Source: Clostridium sp. UBA701 (GTDB lineage: Bacteria > Bacillota > Clostridia > Clostridiales > Clostridiaceae). Taken from it: DNA of 64,000 bases. Under the pieces are notes generated by a model. The model did not search any database. It was not told where the DNA came from and worked only from the letters and a program-made list of their open reading frames with translations. Positions 10,121 to 19,209 of the stretch are shown here, in pieces. Position numbers and translations under genes: made by a program. Within the stretch, counting starts at the first letter, position 1; the number at the start of each line of letters is the position of its first letter. The stretch spans positions 62,001-126,000 of the forward strand of contig DBMJ01000011.1 of NCBI GenBank assembly GCA_002298125.1, given 5' to 3'.

Positions 10121-10675
10121 TTATATAGACATTACTTCCTTCTCTTTTGCTTCAACTATTCTATCAATTTCTTTAATAAAATTATCAGTTACCTTTTGAA
10201 TGTCTTCTTCACCTTTTTTTATTTCATCTTCTGATATATCGCTCTTTTTCAAAGCTTTAATCTTATCATTGCACTCTCTACGAATAGCTCTAACTGCTAC
10301 CTTTGCTTCTTCACCAGTTTTCTTAACATTCTTTACAATATTTTTTCTAGTTTCCTCAGTAAGTTCTGGAACCACTAATCTAATTGCTGCTCCATCATTG
10401 GACGGATTAATTCCTAGGTCAGACTTCAGAATGGCTTTTTCTATACTTTTAATTGAGGATTTATCCCAAGGCTGTATTAATAATATCCTCGGTTCAGGCG
10501 CAGATATATTAGCCATCTGATTTAAAGGAGCCATACTTCCGTAATATTCCACTTCTATTCTATCAAGCATTGTAGGATTGGCTCTTCCTGCCTTCATGGA
10601 TGCTAGTTCTTTTTTTAATACTGCTATGGTCTTAGTCATTTTCTCTTCAGCAGTTTTGTTTAATTCCTTAATCAT
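10121..10675 (-). CDS. frr: Ribosome recycling factor
   Basis: RRF splits post-termination ribosomes together with EF-G and IF3. The 184-residue protein is fully collinear with the family: an N-terminal helix, the central AGRANPTMLDRIEVEYYG stretch, PLNQMANISAPEPR, and a C-terminal long coiled-coil arm ending in KEKEV. The ATG follows AAGGAGG. It lies 17 bp after pyrH, as in most bacteria, where rpsB-tsf-pyrH-frr form a conserved translation/UMP kinase cluster. Confidence 0.98.
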   Translation of the reverse strand: MIKELNKTAEEKMTKTIAVLKKELASMKAGRANPTMLDRIEVEYYGSMAPLNQMANISAPEPRILLIQPWDKSSIKSIEKAILKSDLGINPSNDGAAIRLVVPELTEETRKNIVKNVKKTGEEAKVAVRAIRRECNDKIKALKKSDISEDEIKKGEEDIQKVTDNFIKEIDRIVEAKEKEVMSI

Positions 10676-10692
10676 AAGGGTACCTCCTTATT

Positions 10693-11403
10693 TTATTTTG
10701 ATACTAATGTACCAATTTTCTCTCCCATCACGGCTCTCTTAATATTTCCAGGTTGGTCCAGTCCAAAGACTATAATTGGAATATTATTATCCATACATAA
10801 TGAGGTTGCAGTTGAATCCATTACTTGCAATCCTTGATCTAGAACCTCTATATAGCTTAAAGTATCGTACTTTACTGCTTCAGTATACTTATTTGGATCT
10901 TTATCATATACTCCATCAACCTTCTTAGCTAGAAGTATAACATCAGCTTCTATTTCTGCTGCTCTAAGTGCTGCAGTGGTATCTGTTGAAAAATATGGAT
11001 TTCCTGTACCTGCCCCAAAAATTACAACTCTACCTTTTTCCAAGTGTCTCATTGCTCTTCTTCGAATAAATGGTTCTGCAATTTCTCTCATTTCTATAGC
11101 TGTTTGTACTCTAGTATAAACACCTACGTTTTCAAGAGAATCTTGAAGTGCCAGTGCATTAATGCAAGTAGCAAGCATGCCCATGTAATCTGCAGTGGTT
11201 CTGTCCATTCCTTCACCAGCTCTACCTCTCCAGATGTTTCCTCCCCCAACTACTGCGCCTACCTCTACTCCCATTTCAACCAAATCCTTGATTTCCAGCG
11301 CTATTCTCTTTGCTACATTAAAATCTAAACCATAACCAGTACTTCCTGCAAGAGCTTCTCCAGATAACTTAAGCATTATCCTTTTATATCTTGGATTTCC
11401 CAT
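10693..11403 (-). CDS. pyrH: UMP kinase
   Basis: PyrH phosphorylates UMP to UDP and is the bacterial UMP-specific kinase of the amino-acid kinase fold. Visible motifs include KLSGEAL near the start, GGGNIWRG, RTTADYMGMLAT and GTGNPYFSTDT. I place the start at ATG 11403, with GGAGG about eight bases upstream; an in-frame GTG seven codons earlier lies upstream of that ribosome site. This gives 236 residues, the usual length. A strong hairpin separates it from tsf, so expression depends on readthrough or an unseen promoter. Confidence 0.97.
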   Translation of the reverse strand: MGNPRYKRIMLKLSGEALAGSTGYGLDFNVAKRIALEIKDLVEMGVEVGAVVGGGNIWRGRAGEGMDRTTADYMGMLATCINALALQDSLENVGVYTRVQTAIEMREIAEPFIRRRAMRHLEKGRVVIFGAGTGNPYFSTDTTAALRAAEIEADVILLAKKVDGVYDKDPNKYTEAVKYDTLSYIEVLDQGLQVMDSTATSLCMDNNIPIIVFGLDQPGNIKRAVMGEKIGTLVSK

Positions 11404-11455
11404 ATATATTATACCTCCAAACACTTCAGTTTTATATAGTTACTTCACATTCTTT

Positions 11456-11486
11456 AAAAAAAGAGAACACGCAGTGTTCTCTTTAA
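11456..11486 (-). terminator. Rho-independent terminator after tsf
   Basis: A perfect 11-bp stem (AAAGAGAACAC with GTGTTCTCTTT, three-base loop) is followed on the minus strand by a T-run. It directly follows the tsf stop codon. Confidence 0.85.
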
Positions 11487-11487
11487 T

Positions 11488-12411
11488 TTATTTTCCCTGC
11501 TGCATTTGCTTTTGTACTTCCTCAGCAAAGTTTTCTTCTTTCTTCTCTATTCCTTCGCCTCTTTCAAATCTAGAGTAGGCTTCAATAGTAATAGCTGAAC
11601 CAACTTCCTTGGACTTCTCAGCTAAGTACTTAGAAATTGTATAGTCAGGGTTTCTTACCCAGAGCTGTTCTACAAGGCAATTTTCCTTGTAGTACTTCTG
11701 TACTCTGCCCTCTACCATTTTATCAACAATCTTTTCTGGTTTACCTTCATTTAAGGCTTGAACTCTAAAGATTTCCTTTTCTTTTTCAACCACTTCCATA
11801 TCCACAGCATCTCTGTTTAAGTAAAGTGGATTAGCTGCTGCTATATGCATTGCAACATCCTTAGCAACCTCAGATAGGATTTCGCTATCCTTTTCACAAC
11901 TGAGTTTTACAAGAACGCCAATTCTTCCGCCACCATGAATATAGCTGGAAATAACTCCACTAGCAACATTCATCTTTTGGAATCTTCTAACTGCCATATT
12001 TTCACCAAGCTTTGCAATAAGAGCAGTAACTGCATCCTTGATAGTGATATTATTATCAGCTATGTATTTCTCCTCTACAAACTCTTCTACATTAGCTGAA
12101 GAAGTGTTAGAAGCTTGTTTTGCAATGTTTTTAGTCAAAGCTATAAACTCTTCATTTGCTGCTACAAAGTCTGTTTCACAGTTTACTTCTACTATAGCAC
12201 CTGATTTCTTATCTTCTGCTATGTATGTTTCTACCAAACCTTCAGCTGCTACTCTTCCTGCTTTTTTAGCAGCTGCAGCAAGGCCTTTTTCTCTTAATAA
12301 CTCTATTGCTTTTTCGATGTCACCATTGGTTTCGTTAAGAGCTTTCTTGCAGTCCATCATGCCTGCTCCTGTTCTTTCTCTAAGCTCTTTAACTGTTTGT
12401 GCAGATATCAT
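11488..12411 (-). CDS. tsf: Translation elongation factor Ts
   Basis: EF-Ts recycles EF-Tu by exchanging GDP for GTP. The 307-residue protein begins with the UBA-like helix bundle (VKELRERTGAGMMDCKKAL), followed by the TDFVAANEEF motif near 79-88 that contacts the EF-Tu G domain, two core subdomains and a C-terminal helix. The ATG follows AGGAGG. It is downstream of rpsB (71-bp gap holding a small hairpin at 12441-12465) and is closed by a strong terminator. The rpsB-tsf pairing is near universal. Confidence 0.98.
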   Translation of the reverse strand: MISAQTVKELRERTGAGMMDCKKALNETNGDIEKAIELLREKGLAAAAKKAGRVAAEGLVETYIAEDKKSGAIVEVNCETDFVAANEEFIALTKNIAKQASNTSSANVEEFVEEKYIADNNITIKDAVTALIAKLGENMAVRRFQKMNVASGVISSYIHGGGRIGVLVKLSCEKDSEILSEVAKDVAMHIAAANPLYLNRDAVDMEVVEKEKEIFRVQALNEGKPEKIVDKMVEGRVQKYYKENCLVEQLWVRNPDYTISKYLAEKSKEVGSAITIEAYSRFERGEGIEKKEENFAEEVQKQMQQGK

Positions 12412-12440
12412 CTATTACTCCTCCTTTTAGTTAATTTAAA

Positions 12441-12465
12441 AGGTAAATGAAGCTAAGCTTCACCT
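12441..12465 (-). other. Small intercistronic hairpin between rpsB and tsf
   Basis: TGAAGC pairs with GCTTCA across a three-base loop, flanked by AGG/CCT with a short bulge. There is no T-run, so it is not a clear terminator. It may stabilise or process the rpsB-tsf transcript. Confidence 0.35.
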
Positions 12466-12482
12466 ACCTCAATTTGTTTAAT

Positions 12483-13184
12483 CTACTCAGCTAGCTGTTC
12501 TCCCTGTCTTCCTTCAATAACAGCATCAGCTATTTTAGCAGTAATAAGTTTTACAGCTCTTATAGCATCATCATTGCCAGGAATTACATAATCAACTTCT
12601 TCTGGATCACAGTTAGTATCTACTATTGCTACTACCGGTATTCCTAATATTTTTGCTTCAGAAATTGCATTCTTTTCTTTTCTTGGATCAACTACGAACA
12701 TTGCACCTACAGTGCTGCCATCCATAACCTTTATTCCACCAAGATTCTTCTCAAGCTTTTCTTTTTCATTTCTGAGCTTTATAACTTCTTTCTTAGGAAG
12801 AACTTCAAATGTTCCATCCTGTTCCATTTGTTCTAACTGCTCAAGTCTTTTTACTCTTGTCTTTATAGTTCTGAAGTTAGTAAGCATACCGCCTAGCCAT
12901 CTGTTGTTTACAAAATGCATATTGCATCTTACTGCTTCCTCACCGATAGCTTCTTGAGCCTGTTTCTTAGTTCCAACGAAGAGAACATCTTTTCCCTCTG
13001 CTGAAACACTCTTAACAAAGTCATAAGCTTCTTCTACCTTTTTAACGGTCTTCTGAAGGTCAATGATATAGATACCATTTCTTTCAGTGAAGATATATGG
13101 AGCCATTTTAGGGTTCCATCTTCTTGTTTGGTGTCCAAAATGAACACCTGCCTCAAGCAATTGTTTCATTGAAATAACTGACAT
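12483..13184 (-). CDS. rpsB: 30S ribosomal protein S2
   Basis: S2 binds late to the 30S subunit at the head-body junction. The 233-residue protein begins with the hallmark MKQLLEAGVHFGHQTRRWNP region and contains NNRWLGGMLTNF, DPRKE and the C-terminal IPGNDDAIRA block. The ATG follows AAGGAGGT. It is preceded by a roughly 100-nt leader with a large hairpin and a good SigA-type promoter at 13292-13320, which probably drives rpsB-tsf. Confidence 0.98.
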   Translation of the reverse strand: MSVISMKQLLEAGVHFGHQTRRWNPKMAPYIFTERNGIYIIDLQKTVKKVEEAYDFVKSVSAEGKDVLFVGTKKQAQEAIGEEAVRCNMHFVNNRWLGGMLTNFRTIKTRVKRLEQLEQMEQDGTFEVLPKKEVIKLRNEKEKLEKNLGGIKVMDGSTVGAMFVVDPRKEKNAISEAKILGIPVVAIVDTNCDPEEVDYVIPGNDDAIRAVKLITAKIADAVIEGRQGEQLAE

Positions 13185-13211
13185 AATTTATACCTCCTTG
13201 GTTTTTACCTC

Positions 13212-13270
13212 CACCATTGTCATTTTTATAAAACACTCATTTAGAGCACCTCTTTATAAATTGAATGGTG
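13212..13270 (-). promoter_or_regulatory. Structured 5' leader of rpsB (candidate autoregulatory RNA)
   Basis: The untranslated leader can fold with an outer perfect 7-bp stem (CACCATT at 13264-13270 with AATGGTG at 13212-13218). A coaxial inner 8-bp stem TTTATAAA/TTTATAAA (13253-13260 with 13225-13232) encloses a 20-nt apical region. It ends about 27 bases before the start codon. Ribosomal protein leaders that bind S2 are known in bacteria; assignment to that role is inference. Confidence 0.5.
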
Positions 13271-13291
13271 TGTGTATTTTCTCACTTAAGT

Positions 13292-13320
13292 AGTATAGCA
13301 CAAGCACTACTACTATTCAA
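13292..13320 (-). promoter_or_regulatory. SigA-type promoter for rpsB-tsf
   Basis: On the minus strand TTGAAT (13315-13320) and TATACT (13292-13297) are separated by exactly 17 bp, about 110 bp upstream of the rpsB start. Confidence 0.7.
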
Positions 13321-13345
13321 CATATATTTTTCAATCAAGCAACAA

Positions 13346-13385
13346 TTAAAAATCAGGATTTGTCTTCTCTAATCCTGATTTTTAA
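13346..13385 (-). terminator. Rho-independent terminator after codY
   Basis: A perfect 13-bp stem (AAAAATCAGGATT pairs with AATCCTGATTTTT) with a 10-base loop and flanking T/A tracts lies just past the codY stop. It insulates codY from the rpsB promoter. Confidence 0.88.
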
Positions 13386-13394
13386 TATTTAAGT

Positions 13395-14174
13395 TTACTT
13401 AATTTTTTTTAATTCGTCTATAAGCTTTTCATTGAGTATTTTTATATGGGTTCCCTTCATACCAAGAGAGCGAGACTCAATTACTCCAGCGCTTTCAAAT
13501 TTTCTTAAAGCATTGACAATTACAGATCTTGTAATACCTACTTTATCTGCTATTTTTGAAGCTACTAATAACCCCTCATTGCCTTCCAGCTCGTTAAATA
13601 TGTGCTCTACTGCCTCAAGCTCTGAGTATGATAGAGTGCCAATGGCTAATTGTACTACAGCTTTTTTCCTAGCCTCTTCTTCTATTTCCTCATTCTTTGC
13701 CCTTAAAATTTCAAGCCCAATAATAGTAGCACTATACTCAGCTAGTACTAGATCATCATCTGCAAAAGTGTTATCAAATCTTGCTAAAAGCAATGTACCA
13801 AGCCTCTCTCTATTTCCAACTATAGGTACAATGGTAGAAAGCTTATTTTCCACATTGCATGCCTGATCATCTTCACAGAAGACACATTGTCCATGGCTGG
13901 TCACATTAGAGATAGTTTCATGTACGTTTAATAACTTGTTATTATAGTGTTCAGGAAACCTCATTTCACTCAATACTTTTTCTTTAACAACATTGCACTC
14001 AAAGCCTGTAGAAAAATTGTAGCCTAATATTTTGCCTTTTCTACTAATTATATATGCATTGCAGCTTAGTACATCACTTAAAAGCTTACAGATATCGTCA
14101 AATACCACAGGCTCAGTTCCACTCTTTTGTAAGATTCTATTTAACATTCTAGTTTTACTTAATAATGAAGTCAT
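13395..14174 (-). CDS. codY: GTP-sensing global transcriptional repressor CodY
   Basis: CodY senses GTP and branched-chain amino acids and represses nutrient, sporulation and virulence genes during rapid growth. The 259-residue protein has an N-terminal GAF-type ligand domain (about 1-155), a linker helix, and a C-terminal winged helix-turn-helix (about 205-236, GITRSVIVNALRKFESAGVI). The ATG follows GGAGG. It stands alone, between topA and a strong terminator. A partial CodY-box-like sequence lies about 112-126 bp upstream, so self-regulation is possible but unproven. Confidence 0.97.
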   Translation of the reverse strand: MTSLLSKTRMLNRILQKSGTEPVVFDDICKLLSDVLSCNAYIISRKGKILGYNFSTGFECNVVKEKVLSEMRFPEHYNNKLLNVHETISNVTSHGQCVFCEDDQACNVENKLSTIVPIVGNRERLGTLLLARFDNTFADDDLVLAEYSATIIGLEILRAKNEEIEEEARKKAVVQLAIGTLSYSELEAVEHIFNELEGNEGLLVASKIADKVGITRSVIVNALRKFESAGVIESRSLGMKGTHIKILNEKLIDELKKIK

Positions 14175-14394
14175 GTCTACTCCTCCTTATAACTTAGTAT
14201 ATCCCATTTTACAAAAATACGATGAATTTTAACATGCAAATTATGATTTTTTCTAATCATTGTTCTGCAGATTTAGATTATTTGAAATTTTTAGAATTGT
14301 TTTGTATTTTACTAAATTATAATATCATATCGAATGATTAATTTCAACATGCCTTTAATAAAATTCGACATAGTAATGCTTAAGTGCAGATTAT

Positions 14395-16485
14395 TTACTT
14401 CTCTGCTTCCTGATATATTTTATTTTTACAGGAAGCATTTGCACATTCAAGATAATTCCCTTTAGCCTTACTATACTTTTTGACCATGTAGCTCCCACAT
14501 TTATCACAGGTTTTTTCTACAGGTTCAAACCAACTCACAAAATCACAATTAGGGTAATTACTACATCCATAAAACTTCTTGCCCTTTTTGCTCTTGCGTT
14601 CAACGATTTTATTGCCGCACTTGGGGCAAGGTACTGATAACTCCTCTAATAATGGCTTAGTATTTTTACATTCAGGATAACCTGGGCAAGCTAAAAAATC
14701 ACCAAATCTCCCCTGCTTTATAACCATAAATCGGCCGCATTTTTCACATTTAACATCTGTAACCTTATCCTCTATAGTGATTTTTGCAACTTCCTTTTCC
14801 GCTACCTCTACAGATTTTTTTATAGGTTCAAAGAATTTGCCCACCACATTGGTCCACTCATCCTTACCTTCTTCTATACTGTCTAGCTTATCTTCCATTT
14901 CAGCAGTAAATTCTATATCTACAACTTCTTTAAAGTGTTCACAGAGGAGATTGTTTACTATTTCACCTAATTCAGTAGGCTTCAAGGTTCTCTTATCACG
15001 CTCAACATATTTTCTATCTAGTAGAGTAGATACTGTTGGAGCATAGGTGCTTGGTCTTCCTATACCATTGTCCTCCAAGGTTTTAACCAAGGTTGCTTCA
15101 GAATATCTAGCAGGCGGCTGAGTAAAGTGCTGTTTTTTAACTATGCTAACTGCTGATAGCTGCTCTTTAGCACTAAGAGCTGGAAGCTCAGTGCTTTCTT
15201 CATCCTCATCAGTTTTGTAGTCATATATCTTGTTAAATCCATCAAATAGAACTGAGTAGCCACTTGCCTTGAAGATATAATCTCCATTAGCTATCTCCAC
15301 AGAAGTGGTGTTAAGCTTACAGGAAGCCATTTGACTTGCCATAAACCTGTGCCAAATAAGACTGTAGAGTTTAAACTGCTCCTCAGATAAATATTTTCTT
15401 ATTTGATCTGGAACAAGTTCCACATAAGTTGGTCTTATAGCTTCGTGGGCATCTTGAATATTTTTCTTCCCCTTGTAAACACGAGGAGTCTCTGGCAAAT
15501 ATTCTGATCCATAAGTAGCTTTAATAAAATCATTAGCTGTCTTTTGAGCTTCCTCAGATATTCTTACAGAATCTGTTCTCATGTAGGTAATCAAGCCTAT
15601 AGTCCCAAAGGATCCTACATCTACGCCTTCATAGAGCTGCTGAGCAATAGACATAGTACGCTTAGTGGAAAAATTGATTTTCTTATATGAGTCCTGCTGC
15701 AGGGTACTTGTTGTAAATGGAGGAAGCGGATTTTTAAATTTAACAATATTCTTTACCTGTTGTACTATGTACTCATCCTTTTTTAAACTTCCTAGTATTT
15801 CTTCTGCAGTGTTTTCATCTGGTATATCAATTTTTTTGCCCTTGTAAGAAGAAAGTAACACCTTAAAGGCCTTGCGTTCCTTACCCTGTTTTCGTAAATT
15901 TCCTTCTATGGTCCAATATTCTTTTGCAACAAAGCTGTTAATTTCTTCTTCTCTTTCACAAATAATTCTAAGAGCTACGGATTGTACCCTTCCTGCACTG
16001 AGTCCCCACTTTATCTTGCGCCATAGTATAGGGCTTACCTCATAACCCACCAATCTATCTAGAACTCTTCTAGCCTGCTGAGCATCTACCAAATTAACAT
16101 TAATCTTTCTTGGAGATTTAATTGCAGTTTTAACCGCTGGCTTGGTTATTTCATTAAAAACAATTCGACATTCCTTGGCTGGATCAATATTTAAAATGTG
16201 AGCCAGATGCCAGGATATTGCCTCTCCCTCTCTATCAGGGTCAGTAGCAAGATATACCTTCTCACTCTTTTTAGCCAGTTTTCTAAGCTTATCTAATAAT
16301 TCCCCTTTGCCCCTTATAGTTATATACTTAGGATTATAGTTATTTTCCACCTCAACTCCAAGAGAACTCTTAGGCAGATCTCTAACATGACCCATAGATG
16401 CTTCAACTATATAATTTTTTCCTAGGTATTTACCTATGGTTTTTGCCTTAGCAGGAGATTCTACAATGACTAATTTCTGTCCCAT
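14395..16485 (-). CDS. topA: DNA topoisomerase I (type IA)
   Basis: TopA relaxes negative supercoils by a transient 5'-phosphotyrosine link. Toprim residues E9 and TDPDREGEA (81-89) are present, and the catalytic tyrosine is Y301 in GLITYMRTDS. The C-terminus carries three Cys4 zinc ribbons (CEKCG, CPKCG, CDKCG blocks, about 583-695). The 696-residue length is typical of clostridial TopA. It follows dprA by 66 bp. The GGAG ribosome site six bases before the ATG is buried in an 8-bp hairpin (16492-16511), suggesting translational control. Confidence 0.97.
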   Translation of the reverse strand: MGQKLVIVESPAKAKTIGKYLGKNYIVEASMGHVRDLPKSSLGVEVENNYNPKYITIRGKGELLDKLRKLAKKSEKVYLATDPDREGEAISWHLAHILNIDPAKECRIVFNEITKPAVKTAIKSPRKINVNLVDAQQARRVLDRLVGYEVSPILWRKIKWGLSAGRVQSVALRIICEREEEINSFVAKEYWTIEGNLRKQGKERKAFKVLLSSYKGKKIDIPDENTAEEILGSLKKDEYIVQQVKNIVKFKNPLPPFTTSTLQQDSYKKINFSTKRTMSIAQQLYEGVDVGSFGTIGLITYMRTDSVRISEEAQKTANDFIKATYGSEYLPETPRVYKGKKNIQDAHEAIRPTYVELVPDQIRKYLSEEQFKLYSLIWHRFMASQMASCKLNTTSVEIANGDYIFKASGYSVLFDGFNKIYDYKTDEDEESTELPALSAKEQLSAVSIVKKQHFTQPPARYSEATLVKTLEDNGIGRPSTYAPTVSTLLDRKYVERDKRTLKPTELGEIVNNLLCEHFKEVVDIEFTAEMEDKLDSIEEGKDEWTNVVGKFFEPIKKSVEVAEKEVAKITIEDKVTDVKCEKCGRFMVIKQGRFGDFLACPGYPECKNTKPLLEELSVPCPKCGNKIVERKSKKGKKFYGCSNYPNCDFVSWFEPVEKTCDKCGSYMVKKYSKAKGNYLECANASCKNKIYQEAEK

Positions 16486-16491
16486 TATTCA

Positions 16492-16511
16492 CTCCAGAAC
16501 AGCTTCTGGAG
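16492..16511 (-). promoter_or_regulatory. Hairpin sequestering the topA ribosome binding site
   Basis: On the minus strand CTCCAGAA (16504-16511), loop GCTG, and TTCTGGAG (16492-16499) form a perfect 8-bp stem. The only well-placed SD, GGAG, is the 3' end of the stem, six bases before ATG 16485. No T-run follows, so it is not a terminator. Confidence 0.6.
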
Positions 16512-16551
16512 CTGCACCCCCTTTTCTCAATTAATTCATGTATTTTCTAAG

Positions 16552-17643
16552 CTATTGAAACTCATGTATCTTAACATAATAATTTCCGCTAATACATCGT
16601 ATTTCTTTTTTTAATTGCAACTCAAATAATACCTCATATAAATATTTAATGTCAATATTAGTTCTTTTAATTATTTCATCAATGTGTATAGGATTGTCAT
16701 CAATAAGCTCGTATATACACTTTTCTTTATCGGTTAACTTCTCAATACTTTCACTTTTTTTTATAATATTTCTAGCTCTATGTCCCAATAATGAGAAAAG
16801 CTCCTCCATGTTGGTGAAAATATATGCTCCATCTCTTATTAGCGCATGTGTTCCAGTATTTCGATTGGAAAATATGGAACCAGGTACAGCAATAACCTCT
16901 TTCCCTTGTTCCATCGCTATTGTTGCAGTAATAATTGAACCACTTTTTTCTCCTGCTTCTACAACTACTGTTAAATCACTTAAAGCACTTATTATTCTAT
17001 TTCTTTGAGGAAAGTTTGAGGAAATAGGCGGAGTTCCTGGTGGAAACTCAGATATTAAAGCACCCTTTTCGCCAATACTTTCATATAACTTTTTACTTTC
17101 CCTGGGATATACCTTATCCACCCCGCAGCCTAAAACTGCTGCAGTAAAGCCATTGTTATCTAAGGCAACCTTATGAGCTACAGAGTCAATTCCTCTTGCA
17201 AGCCCACTGATTATGCCAATTCCTTCTATAGCTAGCTGCTTTGTGATAAACCGTGCGGCTTCTTCTCCGTAGTAGCTGCAATCCCTTGAGCCAACTATGG
17301 AAACACACTTAAGATTTGTTGGAGCAATATTGCCTTTTACAAATATGTATGCTGGTGGATTTTCAATATTCCTTAGTTTTTCAGGATAACTTGGTGATTT
17401 AAAGCTTATTAATTCTATGCCCTGTTTTTTTAAATCATGGAGCTTCTCCTTAAGTTCCTCCTCGTCAAAGCTATCTAACAAAGTTTTATAATAAGTTCCC
17501 TTCTTTGATTTTTGGCTAAGACCAATACAGTTTTTTAACTCACCATAATAAGACTCCAAATTTGAGCATAGCAATATATCTAATTTAAAGCTTTGAGGTA
17601 CCATTGCAGAAGCAAGCCATAGGTTCAGTATCTCATCTATCAT
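16552..17643 (-). CDS. dprA: DNA-processing protein DprA/Smf
   Basis: DprA binds incoming single-stranded DNA and loads RecA during natural transformation; it is also conserved in non-competent bacteria. The Rossmann-like core shows VGSRDCSYYG, ISGLARGIDSVAH, AVLGCGVDKVYP, FPPGTPP and FPQRNRIIS motifs, followed by a C-terminal winged-helix-like domain. The start is set at ATG 17643, 11 bases after AAGGAG; an upstream GTG in frame abuts the ribosome site. This gives 363 residues. It is only 15 bp after comM, the standard comM-dprA-topA order. Confidence 0.95.
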   Translation of the reverse strand: MIDEILNLWLASAMVPQSFKLDILLCSNLESYYGELKNCIGLSQKSKKGTYYKTLLDSFDEEELKEKLHDLKKQGIELISFKSPSYPEKLRNIENPPAYIFVKGNIAPTNLKCVSIVGSRDCSYYGEEAARFITKQLAIEGIGIISGLARGIDSVAHKVALDNNGFTAAVLGCGVDKVYPRESKKLYESIGEKGALISEFPPGTPPISSNFPQRNRIISALSDLTVVVEAGEKSGSIITATIAMEQGKEVIAVPGSIFSNRNTGTHALIRDGAYIFTNMEELFSLLGHRARNIIKKSESIEKLTDKEKCIYELIDDNPIHIDEIIKRTNIDIKYLYEVLFELQLKKEIRCISGNYYVKIHEFQ

Positions 17644-17658
17644 AATGTACCACACTCC

Positions 17659-19185
17659 TTAAATAACTTTTTCTTCAAGAAATTTTCTATACTGCAGCGC
17701 CTCTATAACATTAGACAGTGTAATATTATAGCCTCCCTCCAAGTCGGCTATAGTCCTTGCCACCTTTAATATCCTTGTATAGCTTCTTGTACTTAGAGCT
17801 AGCTTATCAAAGTTGCTTTCAAAAAAATTTTTGCACTGCTTATCCAGGATGCAAAACTTCCTTACAGCACTGCTATTCATTTCCGCATTACAATATATAT
17901 TATAGCTTTTAAATCTTTCTCTTTGCATTTCTCTGGCATTTGACACCCTTTGCTTTATAATTGTTGAGCTTTCACCTATTCTATATTCCTTTATTTCATT
18001 GTAATTTATACCTTTAACGAAGGAGAAAATATCCATTCTATCTAGTAGTGGACCTGAAAGACGAGATAAGTATCTCTTTATCTCTGTGGGATTGCAACTG
18101 CACCTTCTATTTTCAGATAAATAGTTGCCGCAGAGGCAAGGATTCATTGAGGCTATTAGCATAAAATTTGCTGGGTACTCCACAGTACCATTTACCCTGG
18201 TAATTCTAATATTCCTATCCTCCAAGGGTTGTCTTAAGCATTCTAGAACCCCTCTGTTAAATTCTAAAATTTCATCAAGATATAATACCCCTCTATGAGC
18301 TAAAGTAATTTCACCTGGAGTTAAATTTATTCCTCCTCCTACCATGGCTATTTTTGTGGTAGTATGGTGTGGACTTCTAAATGGTCTATAAATACGAAGA
18401 GGTAAATCTTCCTTTATCATTCCAGAAGCACTATAAATCTTCATTACCTCAAGCTCTTCTTCTCTAGTTAAATCTGGCAATATGGAGGGTACACATTTTG
18501 CCAGCATGGTTTTACCACATCCAGGCGAGCCAGTCAAAACCACATTATGACCGCCTGCTGAAGCAACCTCTAAGGCCCTTTTAGTACTATCTTGACCTAT
18601 GACTTCATTAAAATCCATAACAATGTCTTCTTCATCCATTGATTTATCCAAATTATCCAAAGGACAATTGTATTTTGGATAATATATATAGTCTATTACC
18701 TGTTTTAGACTGTTGAAAGGAATAACCTGAATATCCTCTAAAAACCTACCCTCCCAGTGATTACCCTTAGGAATAAAGAACTTTTTATACCCCTTTTCTT
18801 TTCCAATAATAAGTATTGGTAGTGCCCCTCTTATTCTCTTCAAATCTCCATTTAATGATAATTCTCCTGCGATTATTATCTTATCTATATCAGGCATGGC
18901 AATTTGTTCAGAGGCTATTAGTATTCCAAGCGCTATGGGCAAATCATAGTGAGTGCCATCTTTTCTTATATCAGCTGGAGCTAAATTTATAGTAATTCTC
19001 TTCACCGGAAAATCATAGCCACAATTTTTTATAGCAGCCCTTACTCTTTCCTTTGATTCCTTTACCGCAGTATCTGGTAAACCAACTATATTAAAGGAAG
19101 GCAATCCATTACTTATATCAATTTCTACATCTACCTTAACTCCATCTACTCCATTATAGGTGGCCGTATTAATCTTAATTGTCAT
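17659..19185 (-). CDS. comM: YifB/ComM family Mg-chelatase-like AAA+ ATPase
   Basis: ComM-type helicases promote branch migration of donor DNA during recombination; family members also occur widely outside competent species. The 508-residue protein has an N-terminal ChlI-like Lon-protease-fold domain (about 1-170), a AAA+ core with Walker A GSPGCGKT at 219-226 and a Walker B-like LYLDEILEF near 296, and a C-terminal Mg-chelatase domain. A cluster CLCGNY..CSCNP may bind metal. The ATG follows GAGGTG. It leads the comM-dprA-topA unit and is divergent from yraN. Confidence 0.93.
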   Translation of the reverse strand: MTIKINTATYNGVDGVKVDVEIDISNGLPSFNIVGLPDTAVKESKERVRAAIKNCGYDFPVKRITINLAPADIRKDGTHYDLPIALGILIASEQIAMPDIDKIIIAGELSLNGDLKRIRGALPILIIGKEKGYKKFFIPKGNHWEGRFLEDIQVIPFNSLKQVIDYIYYPKYNCPLDNLDKSMDEEDIVMDFNEVIGQDSTKRALEVASAGGHNVVLTGSPGCGKTMLAKCVPSILPDLTREEELEVMKIYSASGMIKEDLPLRIYRPFRSPHHTTTKIAMVGGGINLTPGEITLAHRGVLYLDEILEFNRGVLECLRQPLEDRNIRITRVNGTVEYPANFMLIASMNPCLCGNYLSENRRCSCNPTEIKRYLSRLSGPLLDRMDIFSFVKGINYNEIKEYRIGESSTIIKQRVSNAREMQRERFKSYNIYCNAEMNSSAVRKFCILDKQCKNFFESNFDKLALSTRSYTRILKVARTIADLEGGYNITLSNVIEALQYRKFLEEKVI

Positions 19186-19209
19186 CTTTATTCACCTCTA
19201 GATAAATTG

